A DNA stretch of 64,000 nt from Dermacentor variabilis (lineage: Eukaryota; Arthropoda; Arachnida; Ixodida; Ixodidae), in NCBI RefSeq assembly GCF_050947875.1, contig NC_134573.1, positions 50,332,115 to 50,396,114 of the forward strand. Direction: 5' to 3'. Under the pieces are notes generated by a model. The model was not told where the DNA came from, searched no databases, and saw only the letters and a list, made by a program, of their open reading frames with translations. Numbering within the stretch: the first letter of the stretch is position 1; the number at the start of each line of letters is the position of its first letter. Positions 22,118-33,384 of the stretch are shown here, one piece after another. A program made the translations under genes and the position numbers.

Positions 22118-23515
22118 GGGTCAAAATTTACATATTGCCCAAATGACTGCAAGACGCTCTTTCTCAGTTGCTGAGTAGTTTGCCTCTGCTTTCAAGAGCT
22201 TACGGCTGGCATAAGCTATTACTTTCTCCTGGCCATTCTTCCGCTGCGCTAGTATGGCACCGAGGTTGACGTTACTAACCTCGGTAGGAACTTCAGTGTC
22301 AGTTGTCTCATCAAAATGGGCAACCATTGGAGAAGCTTGCAGGCATTTCCTTAACTCGTCAAAGGTGTCTTGTTGTTCGCTTTTCCACATGAAAGGTTCA
22401 TCTTCTCTTGTTAGTATTGTAAGGGGCTCAGCAATCTTTGAAAAGTTTTCTACAAATCTTCTGCAGCATGCGCATAAACCCAAGAATCGTCACCTGACTT
22501 TTTGGCTGTGAGTGTCAGGAACCTCGCAACAGCTGCTGTCTTTACGGAATCTGGCTGAACGCCTTCAGTACTGATGACATGTCCGAGAAACCAAAGTTCA
22601 TCGAAGCTGAATTTACATTTTTTCCAGCTGAATTGTCAAGTCTGCTGCGCAAATAGCTTCTGATACTAGTCGCAGGCGCTCTAGATGTTGGTCAAATGTT
22701 GTGGAAAATACGACCACGTCATCCAAATACACTAAGCATGAATGCCATTTCAATCCTGCGAGCACAGTGTCCATCATTCGCTGGAACGTTGCGGGCACGG
22801 AACAGAGGCTGAATGGAAGCGCTTTAAATTCGTAGAAGCCATCAGGGGTTACAAATGTTGTATTTTCATGGTTCTGCTCATCCACCTCTATTTGCCAATA
22901 TCCACTCTTGAGATCCAGGGAGGAGAAAAACTTTGCACATTAGAGCTGATCTAACGTATTGTCGATACGCGGGAGGGGGTATACATTCCGCTTAGTTACG
23001 CTGTTCAATTTACGGTAGTCAGCGCAGAATCGAAGTGTATTATCCTTTTTCTTAACGAGCACTACAGGAGACACCCATGGACTGCTGGAAAGCTCAATAA
23101 CATCATCTGAAAGCATCTCCTCTCTTGCTTCTTGATGATCTCCCTTTCTTTTGGCAACACTTGATACGGGTGCTGGCATACCAGTCTTGTGGCGTCCCCT
23201 GTTATCATTCTGTACTTTGCAACAGACGTGCGCCGTACCTTCGAGGAAGTGGAGAAGCAGTCAGAAAAATTTTTTATCAGGGCATATCTGTTTCTTTTGG
23301 GCTTCCAGGAGTCTCAGGTTGACAGTAATTGATCTGTCGACACTGCATGTTCCTGGCAGAGCAGTTGATGTTGTCGTTAGGCTTCATAATTTGGTCGCTA
23401 CACAGAACTCGTGGAAATAGGCAATAGCTGTTCCTTGTGCGATCTGTTGGAATTCATTTCCGAAATTCATAAGTGCGACATTTGCATGGCCATTGCTTAA
23501 GGGGAGATGAGGGTC
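22118..23515 (-). pseudogene. Gypsy B remnant: pre-RT linker, RT and start of RNase H
   Basis: On the minus strand, going down from 23515, there is a linker (VALMNFGNEFQQIAQGTAIA), then [67 protein letters not shown] with an intact YLDD box, and a connection plus RNase H start (AILAQRKNG, VIAYASRKLLKAEANYSATE). It stops at ICKF near 22121, before the PYLYGR block. The RNase H TDAS block reads TEVSNV, so the catalytic Asp is lost. Several shifts and stops separate the blocks. No LTR is attached. It lies just beside Gypsy A. Confidence 0.85.
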
Positions 23516-23546
23516 CTGAAAATTTTTTTTCTTATTTTTCGCATAC

Positions 23547-23955
23547 TGTCACATGGTAGTGACGGTTAAGAAGGCAGCAAAACTGTGATTAAAGAAACGA
23601 GCATTTTATTGGGCGAACTTGTGCCTTCAAAAACAGGCTACACTCACAGAACAACGGTAGCGGCGAACACGATCGCCGGTCGCTGAAATCTGATCAGCAG
23701 GTCAAGCGCATCGGCTTTTATACATCAGTTGTCGAATGTTCCAGAGTAATCGCTGGGACCCGCGTGCCTTCTACAAAGTTCCACATTATTCGCATCGCGC
23801 ACAGATGCGATCACACAAGGTTCAGTCACAGACAGTGGATGGAAGCATCGATAACATTCTAGAAACTTCAGATACATGCAGGCGCGTCCTGTGCTGTGCG
23901 GTAAAATTTGTTAGGCATGAAACGTGTCGCCCGATAAAGACAAGTACACGTGTCA
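23547..23955 (-). repeat. Gypsy A 3' LTR
   Basis: On the minus strand the LTR begins TGACACGTG and ends ATGTGACA, so it has the usual TG...CA ends. AATAAA on the minus strand (tttatt at about 23612) marks the poly(A) site. It aligns with the 5' LTR and with solo LTRs at 13189 and 59531. Confidence 0.9.
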
Positions 23956-24074
23956 ATACCCCCTTCTTAAAAAGCATCAACCCGATGCTGCAAACAAACG
24001 AAAGTAATAAAGAAAAGCACTCGCAGCAAAGAAAACAACAAAATAACGAAGTTCGTCAGCGTCCGTAACAGGGT

Positions 24075-25216
24075 TTAAGACGCACCACGTGGACCACTTC
24101 AGATCGTGCGCGGCGCCGCCGTAAATGTGAAACGCCGCCTGGCACAACCTCGTTGTCCAGCGCGCCGATACGTCGGATGACCTTGTAGGCTCCGAAATAG
24201 CGTTGCAGTAGTTTCTCACTGAGTCAGCGTGTCGGGGTTCATAACCAAACATGGTCGCCGGGCTGGTACTCGACGAAGCGTTGTTGGAGGTTGTAGTGTC
24301 GACTGTCGGTCCTCTGCTGGTTCTTTATCTACAGGCGGGCGAGCTGTCGGGCTTCTTCGGCGCGCTGGAGATAGGTAGCGACGTCAAGATTCTCCTCCTC
24401 AGTGACGTGCGGCAGCATGGCGTCGAGCGTCGTCGTCAGGTTCCTGCCGTGAACGAGCTTCAACGGCGTGATCTGTGTTGTATCTTGCACCGCCGTGTTG
24501 TAAGCGACGGTTACGTTCAGCAGGACGGCATCCCAAGTCTTGTGTTCGACGTCGACGTACATTGCTAACATGTTGGCGAGGGTCTTATTCAGACTCTCCA
24601 TAAGACCATTCGTCTGTGGGTGGTAGGCCGTTGTCCTCCTGCGCCTTGTCTGACTGTATTGCAGAAAGAATGGCCTGGGTGAGCTCCGCTGTAAAGGCCG
24701 TTCCTCTGTCGATGATGAGGACTTCTGGGGAGCCATGTCACAGCAGGATGTTTTCGACAAAGAATTTCAGCTGTGCTACCTTTCGGCAGTGCTTTAGTTT
24801 CAGCGAATCGGGTGAGGTAGTCCGTCGCCACGACGATCTACTTATTTCCGGTTGTTGATGTCGGAAAGGGTCCCAATAAGTCCATCCCGATCTGCTGGAA
24901 TGGTCGGCAAGGAGGCTCGACTGGCTGTAGTAATCCCGCTGGCCTTGTCGGTGGTGTCTTGTGTCTCTGACAGTCTCGGCATGTTCTTACATAACAGGCG
25001 ACGGCGGCGGCCAGGCGCAGCCAACAATGCCTTTCCTGTATCCTCGATAGCGTACGGAAAAATCCGAGGTGTCCAGCGGTCGGATCGCCATGTAGGGCGT
25101 GCCATACTTCTGGACGCAGTCCTGACGGGACAACAAGAAGGTTGTTGGCGTGCACTGGTGAGAAGTTCTTCTTTACAAGTAGGTTGTTTTGAAGCGAGAA
25201 CGAACACACTCCTCAC
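24075..25216 (-). pseudogene. Gypsy A integrase
   Basis: The zinc-binding region is at 24838-25209 (LHGDPTAGHLGFFRT, then VRTCRDCQRHK), giving H, H, C, C in the expected order, and continues into IGMDLLGPFP with the first catalytic Asp. The middle catalytic region is broken by a frameshift (about 24589-24831). The third part (24329-24760) has [19 protein letters not shown] with the catalytic Glu, and AEEARQLARL. The tail after 24329 is interrupted by stops. Confidence 0.8.
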
Positions 25217-25435
25217 TTAAATGCCCTAGGGACAACGTTGGTGTGCCCTTCCAAATACTCGACGAGGTTTTTCAACTCCGGGTCTGCTCTTTGCTGTTCA
25301 GCGAAGTCTTCCGTGCTTAAAATGCCAAGGAAGGCGTCGTCATCTTCGTCACTTTGCGGCGGCGAGTCAATGGGGGCATGTGATAGGCAATTGGCATCAG
25401 AGTGTTTTCGTCCAGACTTATAGGTTACAGTGATG

Positions 25436-26475
25436 TCATATTCTTTGTCTTATGCTCCACCGCGCCAGCCATTCTGAAGGATCCTTTAAATTCGCTAGCC
25501 AGCACAAGGTGTGATGGTCGCTGACAACTTTGAATGGCCTGCCATATAGGTAAGGGCGAAATTTCGCTGTAGCCCAAGCGATGGCGAGGCATTCCTTTTC
25601 GGTTGTCGAATAATCGCCTTCCGCTTTTGACAACGACCGGCTAGCGTAAGCTATCACGTGTTCATGTTCATCTTTTCTCTGGACTAGGACGGCATCGAGG
25701 CCTAGGCTACTGGCGTCCGTGTGGATTTCGGTATCTGCGTACTCGTCGAAGTGCGCAAGTACAGGTGGCGACTGCATGCGTCGCCTGAGTTCTTAAAACG
25801 CGTCGGCCTGTGGTGTTTCCCACTTGAACTCGATATAACATTTGGTTAGATGTGTTAGCGGCTCAATGATGCGTGGAAAGTCATTGACAAAGCGCCTCTA
25901 GTAGGCACGCATGCCAAGGAATCTACGCACTGCCTTGTTGTCGATGAGCTGCGGAAACTTTGCGATGGCAGCTGTCTTCTGCGGGCCGGGCTGGACTCCA
26001 GACTTGCTGATGACGTGGTCTAGGAACAGAAGCTTATCGTAAGCGAAGCGACACTTTTCTGGCTTCAGAGTGAGCCCTGATGACTTGATGGCCTCTAGTA
26101 CTGTCGCAAGCCGCCTAAGGTGATCGTCGAAATTTCCGGCGAAGACGATGACATCATCCAAGTAACAAGACACGTCTGCCACTTCAATCCTGCTAACACT
26201 GTGCCCATGATGCGCTGAAACGTTGCAGGCGCCGAGCACAGTCCAAATGTCATGACCTGGAACTCGTAGAGGCCGTCTGGCGTGATGAAAGCGGTCTTTT
26301 CGCGATCTCTCTCGTCGACTTCTATTTGCCAGTAGCCAGACTTGAGTTCCATCGACAAGAAGTATTTTGAATGCATCGTCTGTCCGTGGTAGGGGGTTAT
26401 ATCCTTCTTTGTGATCTTGTTTAGTCGACGATAATTGATGCAGAAACGTAAGGTTTCATCCTTTTTCTTCTCCAA
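25436..26475 (-). pseudogene. Gypsy A reverse transcriptase and RNase H
   Basis: The RT is split over frames. One (26095-26475) reads LRFCINYRRLNKITKKD and [20 protein letters not shown]; the next (25898-26239) picks up with CYLDDVIVFAGNF, so a one-base change sits immediately before the YLDD box. RNase H follows at 25436-25777 with [40 protein letters not shown] and DHHTLCWL. A stop separates RT and RNase H near 25900. Functions by family: copying RNA to DNA and removing the RNA strand. Confidence 0.83.
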
Positions 26476-27062
26476 GACAACAGGGGCTGGATGATGTCGT
26501 CGTGCAGCATTTCGTCGACTTGTTCTCTTATAGCTTCACATTCTCGCGGCGAAACTCGGTAAGGGCTCTGGCGGAGTGGTCGAGCGCACTCCTCGGTGAT
26601 TATGCAATGCTTTGTGGCTGGTATTTGTCGAATCCTAAATGACGTCGAAAAGCAGCCTTTGTATAGTAGGAGCAGACTTCTGAGCTGTTGTTGCTTGCTC
26701 TTTCGGGAAGCTGATTAAAGTCGTAGTCTGATTTGGGAACCATGGTTATTGGGGTAGATGCGGCGGAATCAGAGAGGACAAGCGCATTACTGGTTTCCAG
26801 GATTTCTTCGATGTACACGATCGTCGTGCCCTTGCTGATGTGCTTGAACTCCTGGCTGAAGTTTGTCAGCAACACTTCAGTTTTTCCTCCATGCAGTCAA
26901 GCGATCGCTCTTGCGACGCAACTTTCACGGTCTAGCAGTAGACCTTCGTCACCCTCGATAACGCCTTCTACGTCGGGTGGTGTTTTGGTTCCGAAGGAAA
27001 TGACAATGCTGGAGCGAGGCGGGATGCTGACTTGACTTTTGAGCACACTTAAGGCATGGTGA

Positions 27063-27407
27063 CTACGAGAGCTCCCCGGCGGTATCGCTATTTTCCGACT
27101 GCGTTATCGACTTTGACTTCAGGTCTATGATTGCGCCGTGTTGGTTCAGGAAGTCCATGCCGAGAATGACGTCTCGTGAACGCTGTTGGAGGATAACGAA
27201 GGTGGCAGGGTAAGTCCGGTCATGAACAGTAATTCTTGCCGTGCAGATTCCAGTCGGCGTGATGAGGTGTCCTCCAGCAGTCGCATTTTGAGGGCCTTCC
27301 CATGCAGTCTCATCTTTCTTCAACTGGGCGGCGATGGGTCCACTCATGACGGAGTAATCGGCTCCTGTGTATACTAAGGCGATGACTGCGTGGCTGTCGA
27401 GAAGCAC
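27063..27407 (-). pseudogene. Gypsy A protease, catalytic Asp lost
   Basis: The frame reads ALVYTGADYSVMS, where the retropepsin motif should be DTGA: the catalytic Asp is Tyr. Further on, RDVILGMDFLNQHGAIIDL matches the second conserved block of Gypsy proteases (ILGxDFL). The enzyme that cuts the polyprotein would therefore be inactive. Confidence 0.82.
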
Positions 27408-27717
27408 GTCGAGGTCGGTGGTTCTTTGTCTTGCATTACAGTTAGGTCTTGGCGTCGGATCGCAGCTGCGTTGCGTTGGCCTGTGGCTGATACGTGGCGT
27501 CGTCTTTCGTCGGCGTATTCTTTGCTTCGTCGCGACGTTGGCGTGTCGTTATGTCGTCGAGGTATTTTCTTTGGCGTCTTCGGCGGCGGCGGAGAATCTT
27601 CGTCAGTTCGACGAACAGCAACCGCACCTCCATCGGTTGCTGCTTTTAGTTTTCCGGATGTGGGCTCGCAGACCGGCCCCGGGCTGGGCCAGTGTATAGT
27701 TGGCACTGTGGCGACTG

Positions 27718-28870
27718 TTAGCGCCCTGGTGACGGCGAACAGGACGGTCGTCGAGGGCTCCACTCAGTGGTGGCGAGGTAGTCAGCGATATCGCGAGGTC
27801 GTTCGCCAAGTTGTGGTAGCAGCGCGTTCACGGCGAACCCTCGCAGTCCCATCTTCCGGTATGGGCATTGGCGGTAGACATGACCCGGTTCTCTGTAGTG
27901 GTAACAGAGCGGGCGGTGGTCAGGAGCGTGCCAAATGTCCGTCTTCCTCGCGTAGCGGCGCTGAGTGATGAGCAGGCGGGCTGGCGGTGGCGGCGGTGGA
28001 CGACGGAATCGCGGCGTTATAGGGCCCTGGCGTGGTCGTGGAGGGTGGCCTTGATGGCAGGCGACGGCGGCGTAGGTCATCGCTTCCGGCTGGGGCTGCG
28101 GTGATTCAGGTTGCAGCTCAGGAACTCCAAGCGATCGCTCAAGCTCGTCTTTGACAATTTCGGCGATTGAGGCTACTTGAGGCTGCGACCTGGGGTACAA
28201 TCTCTGCAGCTCTTCACGTACGGCCGCTCTGATAGTCTCGCGCAGATTGTCGGTGGCCAGTGATAGAATTCCTGCGTAATTGGTAGAGGTTGTGCGGCGG
28301 TTGAATTGCCGGTTCCGCATTTCGAGTGTCTTCTCGGTGCTGGTGGCCTTGCGAGGGAACTCTTCTACGGTCTTCGGTGGGCTTCGTATCATCGCGCTGA
28401 AAAGTTCTTCCTTGACACCCTGCATGAGAAGGCGGACTTTCTTCTCTTCAGGCATATCCGGGTTGGCGTGGCGGAACAGATGGTTCATTTCTTCCGTAAA
28501 TATGGCAACGTTCTCTTTAGGTAGCGGCACTCGGGCGTCTAGCATGGCTTCGACCCTTTCCCTGCGCACGATGCTCGTAAAGGTGCGCAGGAAGCCGCTA
28601 CGGAACAAGTCCCATGTTGTGAAGGTCGACTCCCAGTGCTCAAACCACGTTCTGGCGGCATCTTCTGAGGCAAAGTATACATGCCACAGCTTGTCGTCGG
28701 AGTCCCAGCTGTTGAAAGTCGTGATTTGTTCGTAGGTCTCCAGCCAGGATTCCGGGTCTTCAGTCGCTGCGCCATGGAAGGTCGGTCGGTCCCGAGGTTG
28801 TTGTAGGATAACGGCGGGACGCTGGGGCAGCCATTGCAGTTGTTTTGACCACGATCTTTGTCGTCTCAGG
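27718..28870 (-). pseudogene. Gypsy A gag
   Basis: The open frame (minus strand) starts without an ATG, upstream of 28608. It includes TFHGAATEDPESWLETYEQ, WFEHWESTFTTWDLFRSGF and then VAIFTEEMNHLFRHANPDM, the capsid-like part of Gypsy gag. Near the C-terminus is CYHYREPGHVYRQC, a zinc knuckle of the form C-x2-[C]-x4-H-x4-C in which the second Cys is Tyr. A different frame (28760-29023) seems to carry the original N-terminus, so a frameshift lies around 28850. A proline- and arginine-rich stretch precedes the knuckle. The protein would form the particle and bind RNA. Confidence 0.8.
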
Positions 28871-29017
28871 TAGAAGTCCGTGCTCTGGGGGCAGTCCTTG
28901 CAGTCTGCGGCTAGCCCGCTGGTCTTGGGCGATGTTGGTTTTGTCCTCGGGCTTCAGGCTTGGATCGCAGCTTTGCGGGAGCGTTCGATACATGAACGCA
29001 CTAGCACCTCCACCAGA

Positions 29018-29455
29018 TGTCACGTGGTAGTGACGGTTAAGAAGGCAGCAAAACTGTGATTAAAGAAACGAGCGTTTTATTGAGCGAAATTGTGCCCTCA
29101 AAAACAGGCGACACTTAATGAAGTGTAGCCTGTTAAGTGTGTCACTTAACGTAGTGGTAAACACATTTGGCGGTCATCAAAATCTGATCAGCAGGTGGAG
29201 CGCGTCGGCTTTTATGCATCAGTCGTCGAATGTTCCAGAGTAATTGCTGGGACCTGCGTGCCTTCCACAAAGTTCTACATTATTCGCGTCGCACACACGT
29301 GCAATCAGATTACACAAGGTTCGGTCACAGACAGCGGATGGAAGCATCGATAACATTCCAGAAACTTCCGATACATGCAGGCGCGTCCTGCGCTGTGCCA
29401 TAACATTTGTTAGGCGGTGAAACGTGTCGCCCGATAAAGACAAGTACACGTGTCA
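29018..29455 (-). repeat. Gypsy A 5' LTR
   Basis: Same ends as the 3' LTR. It carries an extra segment at about 29108-29150, in which cactt and aagtg motifs face each other (acttaatgaagtgtagcc / ttaagtgtgtcacttaa), which the other copies lack. This explains the greater length. Confidence 0.9.
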
Positions 29456-29459
29456 ATAC

Positions 29460-29911
29460 GTTCCTTAAATTTTGTGTGGAGGTATATTGGTAGAATGCTG
29501 ATTTCAAATATGTGTTTATATGTAAAATATCTCACTTGAAAAAAAGATACGACAAAATACAATACTCCTAATTAGGTCATTTCTTATGGACGTTTTTAAT
29601 AATTTCTCATTAAAATAAAGTTTTTAAGAATATGTAGGCATTTCCAAAAGCCCACTGCATATCGTAAAGCTAAGCAAATACCAATAAAATAATTGTGAAT
29701 ATCACAAATAAATAGCAAAGTACGGAAAAAAGAACAATGTGGCAGTAATTCGCCTACATTTGATCTAACTAATAAACTCACATTTAACAAAAACGGAAAG
29801 CTTTAGGAAATAGCAGAGATATTACTAAAAAAAATGATACCTAGTTCACTGAAATTGGTTGATGTACACATCATCAAAACTTCTGTAAGGAAAAAGCACT
29901 TGACGAAAAAA
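29460..29911. other. AT-rich DNA, no feature recognised
   Basis: Very AT-rich. The right end holds the left target duplication (gcacttgacgaaaa, 29896-29909) of the LINE that follows. Confidence 0.45.
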
Positions 29912-30066
29912 AGAAAGTTAAGAAAATTGCATTAAATGTTTTACTGCCACTAGCTCTTTTGTCCATTGAACAAGTGGAAAACCTCTGGGCTCTAACAACA
30001 TGCCCAGGTGTTGCTGAGCACAAGAACACCAAATTTACTGAAATCAATTCATGGAAACTATCAAAC

Positions 30067-30143
30067 CTTTCATTCAAACCAGCACGGTTTTCGAAATGGT
30101 ATATCAACAGTCACCCATCTCGTGGAAACCCTTCACGACTTAA
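30067..30143 (+). repeat. Direct duplication of LINE segment 30314-30386
   Basis: Both copies contain attcaaaccagc, cggttttcgaaa, caacagtcaccca, ctcgtgg and aacccttcacgacttaac. In the upstream copy the sequence jumps directly to cttcctgcagagtggaagg, which lies earlier in the normal RT order. It looks like a template switch at the 5' end of the insertion. Confidence 0.75.
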
Positions 30144-30459
30144 CCTTCCTGCAGAGTGGAAGGTTGCAAAAATAATTCCCATACCAAAATCAGGTGACAC
30201 ATCTTGCCTGTCTAACCAACGGCCAATTTCTTTAACTTGCACATGCTGCAAAATACTAGAGCACATAATCTTGAAACACTTAACAGAATTCACGGAATCA
30301 AACAATTTAATCCATTCAAACCAGCTCGGTTTTCGAAACAGTTTGTCAACAGTCACCCAACTCGTGGTAACCCTTCACGACTTAACTCAAAACATCAATG
30401 AGCAACTACAGGTAGACATAATCTTTATGGATTTCTCTGAAGCATTTGATAGTGTTTCT
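30144..30459 (+). pseudogene. LINE reverse transcriptase, part 1
   Basis: The frame reads LPAEWKVAKIIPIPKSGD, NQRPISLTCTCCKILEHII, HSNQLGFRNSLSTVTQLV and VDIIFMDFSEAFDSVS. These are RT motifs 0 to 3 (W-K-x-A-x-I-x-P-I-x-K-x-G, Y/QRPISL, Q-x-G-F, D-F-S-x-A-F-D). The frame is uninterrupted up to the Gypsy E insertion. Confidence 0.82.
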
Positions 30460-30690
30460 TGTTGTAGCTTCGACGGGGCGGTCGGACGGAGGATTTACAG
30501 CATGAGGCCTAAACGGCCGGGGCGCGCAGCGCCGCAAGAAAGCCAGACTGCTTCAGTCGGGGACCAGACAAAGAATGCTCTTTTATTTCTCCGAGGGGAA
30601 GCAGGAGGCAACTTACAGCGTTTGGCGCTGAGTGGCGCCCTGACGTAAACTACCCAAAACCGAAACCAGAAGCTAACACAGGATAACACA
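30460..30690 (-). repeat. Gypsy E 3' LTR
   Basis: Starts TGTTGTAGCTTCGACGGGG and ends ATAACACA on the plus strand. Contains ttttattt (AATAAA on the minus strand) at about 30582-30589. This is the uninterrupted copy of the LTR. Confidence 0.85.
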
Positions 30691-31384
30691 TCACCTCTCC
30701 CTTGAAAGGAAAAATGCTCTACTCGCTCACCTCGCAACAAAAGTAAGTCATGAGTCAAAGAACACATGTTAGCACTGTAACACGCATGTTTAGTGATGAC
30801 ATCTTTACACAATAGAACATGACATCTTTAGCTTCCTCATTTAAGAAAAACGCACATGAAAACTGAATATGAACTATTGCACTCCAGTTCTGTAGAGTTT
30901 CAGTACCAGTCTTCGGAAGACGATGAGATGCAGCCTTGCACACACAGATCACACATGAAAAAAAATTCATAAAGTACAAAAGTAGACAGTACAAACATCT
31001 GTGTGCGGGGAAAGCACTGATGGGTGGCTCATTTTCCCTGAGCCTGACTGGAGACAGTCTCTGTGGCGGTCGTGGATTGGACATTGTGCGTAAAAGCACT
31101 TTACACTCCATAGTCCCCCCGTAAGAATGCTAAGGACTTTTAATGTTTAAAAAAGCTCTTTTGGCATGACAGACAAATTCGTATGGCGGTCAGCACCGTA
31201 GTAATGATGTGCGTACAGCACGATTACGCTACAAGAAACGTAATGTATCCCTATACCAGTAGTAACTGGAAGAAAAGGTGGGAGACAATCATCAAGGGAA
31301 GGGTAGTCACTGGAGTGTCTTTGCAGTGAATATTCCAAGAAAATCCTGTAGTGCAGGGCATTTCACAAGTTTGGATGCATTCCA

Positions 31385-31911
31385 TTATTTGCCATTTTCA
31401 AGCATGAAAGTATTGCGACCTACCCTACGGTAAATCTTAACTGGACCCGAGTATTTAGGACCGGACTTTCTCGAGTTACGTACTCGGTCAAGATCTCGTG
31501 GACGAAATTGAGGGCATTTCGATGCACGACGACGGTCCACGTACGTCTTAACACTTTTGGTGTGAGAGCCAAATTCGCATGCAATCACTTTCTTAATAGT
31601 CTGGAAGCTATACTCGGTATCCTGATCCCAGACAAACGGTTGTCCTTGCTTTAGCAGTTTCCTAAGCGCCTCTACCAATTCATCGTACTGCGGGATCGGT
31701 TTAGCGTAGTATCGCATGACACCGAGAAATGAATTCCGCGACTTCTTGTTAGTTGGCTGCGGTGCCTCAACAACTGACTGAACTTTGTTTTCCAGCGGCG
31801 AAATACCGTTTGCAGTGCAGACTTGCTCACGGAGAACCCAAGGTTGAGGACGCAGTTTCGCCTAGACTGGTTGCATTGAAGTTCAAAGATGAACGTCGTG
31901 GATGAAGTCAT
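31385..31911 (-). pseudogene. Gypsy E pol remnant: RT end fused to integrase tail
   Basis: The frame reads RYYAKPIPQYDELVEALRKL and QPFVWDQDTEYSFQTIKKVI, the RT connection region, and then jumps directly to DRRRASKCPQFRPRDLDRVR and SGPVKIYRRVGRNTFMLENG, the integrase C-terminus. RNase H and most of integrase are missing, indicating an internal deletion. Confidence 0.75.
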
Positions 31912-32033
31912 TTACAAGTTCCGATTGTCCCGGGTATGACTGGGCAAACTCCGAGGGAGCGTTATGCGGAAGAGACGGAAATTGAACGCTTGGGTCAGCT
32001 GGAACTCTTGACACTTCTTGGCATGTAGCGAAA

Positions 32034-33023
32034 TCAAACTGTACGAGCAGGGGACTGTCGATGCTTTCGGTTCCTCAAACGGCAAACTGAAGCGAAATGT
32101 CGTACTTTTCCGCACGCACGGCAGGAAACGTGCTTGGCTGGACAGCCTGGATCAGATGCGATGTGGTGGGGTGAACCACATCGGCAACAATGGGGTGCGA
32201 ATTCTCGACTGTCTTCGCCGAGTTCGGGCCGGGCGTCACGTTGGCCGGCCGCTCGAGGATGCGACTGTCCGCCACGCCGTTGATCGCCACCTTGCGCGCC
32301 CGCGTGAGGAAGGAGATGGCTGGCGACGTCATCTTGGCGTTGCATCAAGACGCGCTGAGCAGACGAGCTGCTGAAGACTTGAAGTTCCTTGTCAACTTGC
32401 TCCACGCTTCGTCCGATTTCCTCTGCTTTCTTGAGCGTGAGGGACGATCCTTCGTATAGTAGCCATTCTCGTACTCTTTTTGATGCGGCGTCTTGGAGGA
32501 TTTGGTCGCGAAGAGACTGGTCATGCCAAGCGCCGAACGCACAAACAGGCGCTAGCCTTTGTAGCACGGTGACGAAGTCCTGAAAGGTTTCTCCGGATAG
32601 TTGCTTCCTTTCCCGGAAGATAATGCGGTGCACCACGGGATTGGTGCATTCTTCGTAGTGCTGGTCGAAGATGCGGAGAATTTCTTCGAACGTAGTACCC
32701 GTCTGGTCCGTCTGCGACGCGAGGTCGTAGTAGAGACGCTGCCCCTCGAAGCCTAAGTTACTCAGTCAAATGGCCTTCTTCCTCTTGTCTTGTAGTGCCT
32801 CGCCTCCGGTTGCCTCGAGAAACGTGCAAAAGTACCGTTCCCAGTTGAGCCACGGTACCGCAGGAGTACCGGGTAGCGGCAGGAAAGGCGGCATGGGGGT
32901 ACGAACGCCATGCCGGGCACCAAAAACAAAGGCGGAGGAGTTGCGGTTGACGGAGGAGACGTAGTTGCGGTGTCTTGCTTGCCTGAAGCAGGAGGAGGAG
33001 CTGAAGTAGTACGGCAAAGTCAC
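32034..33023 (-). pseudogene. Gypsy E gag with two zinc knuckles, one stop
   Basis: In one minus-strand frame, with one stop at about 32766, it reads PGTPAVPWLNWERYFCTFLE, then after the stop FRERKQLSGETFQDFVTVL, FGAWHDQSLRDQIL and, near the end, CCRCGSPHHIASDPGC (CX2CX4HX6C) and CRACGKVRHFASVC (CX2CX4HX4C). This pair of knuckles is typical of Mag-type Gypsy gag. It is the best-preserved part of Gypsy E. Confidence 0.82.
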
Positions 33024-33060
33024 GTAGGAAGCAGAGTAATGGTTTACCTCGTCGCTAGTT

Positions 33061-33183
33061 TGTTGTAGCTTCGACGGGGCGGCCGGACGGAGGATCTACA
33101 GCATGAGGCCTAAACGGCCGGGACGCGCAGCGCCGCAAGAAAGAGCCGGAGTGCTTCAGTCGGGGACCAGACAAAGAATGCTC
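33061..33183 (-). repeat. Gypsy E 5' LTR, first part
   Basis: 123 bp matching the start of the LTR at 30460. It ends in aagaatGCTC at 33183, where Gypsy D begins. The second part is 38431-38538 (108 bp); the two together give 231 bp, the same as the other LTR. Confidence 0.87.
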
Positions 33184-33349
33184 TGAGAAAAGGTTTATTG
33201 GCGGCTCCTAATGTAAAGGCACAGCAACCGGGAACGGCGAAGCAGCCCGAAACACTGTCCAAACGGACGCCAGCAATCAACAGCGCGAGGCGAGACGAGC
33301 CGCGCGTTGGCGATGCGGCTGTGCCGCGAGGCGCGTCTTCTTCTTCACA
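33184..33349 (-). repeat. Gypsy D 3' LTR
   Basis: 166 bp, plus-strand ends TGAGAAAAGG and TTCTTCACA. On the minus strand AATAAA (tttatt at about 33195-33200) lies close to the end of the LTR, as expected for a very short R-U5. Identical to 38261-38426. Confidence 0.95.
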
Positions 33350-33384
33350 ATCTCCCCCCGGACAAAAAGAGCCATCCTGGCACC

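Larger units (their letters stand above)
23547..29455 (-). mobile_element. Gypsy A, complete LTR retrotransposon, inactive
   Basis: The element runs from LTR to LTR with a 4-bp target duplication ATAC (23543-23546 and 29456-29459). Next to the left LTR is a purine tract on the minus strand (AAGAAGGGGG) and next to the right LTR a primer-binding site (TGGTGGAGGTGCT, from 29003-29015). Between them, in minus order, are gag, protease, reverse transcriptase, RNase H and integrase, which is the Ty3/Gypsy order. The LTRs differ in length (409 and 438 bp) and at many positions. All coding blocks are broken, so the copy is old. No env-like frame is visible. Confidence 0.92.

Noticed and set aside
29460..29911. 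Continuation of Gypsy B on the other side of Gypsy A
   Set aside because: The right flank of Gypsy A has no readable Gypsy sequence, so A did not clearly split B.
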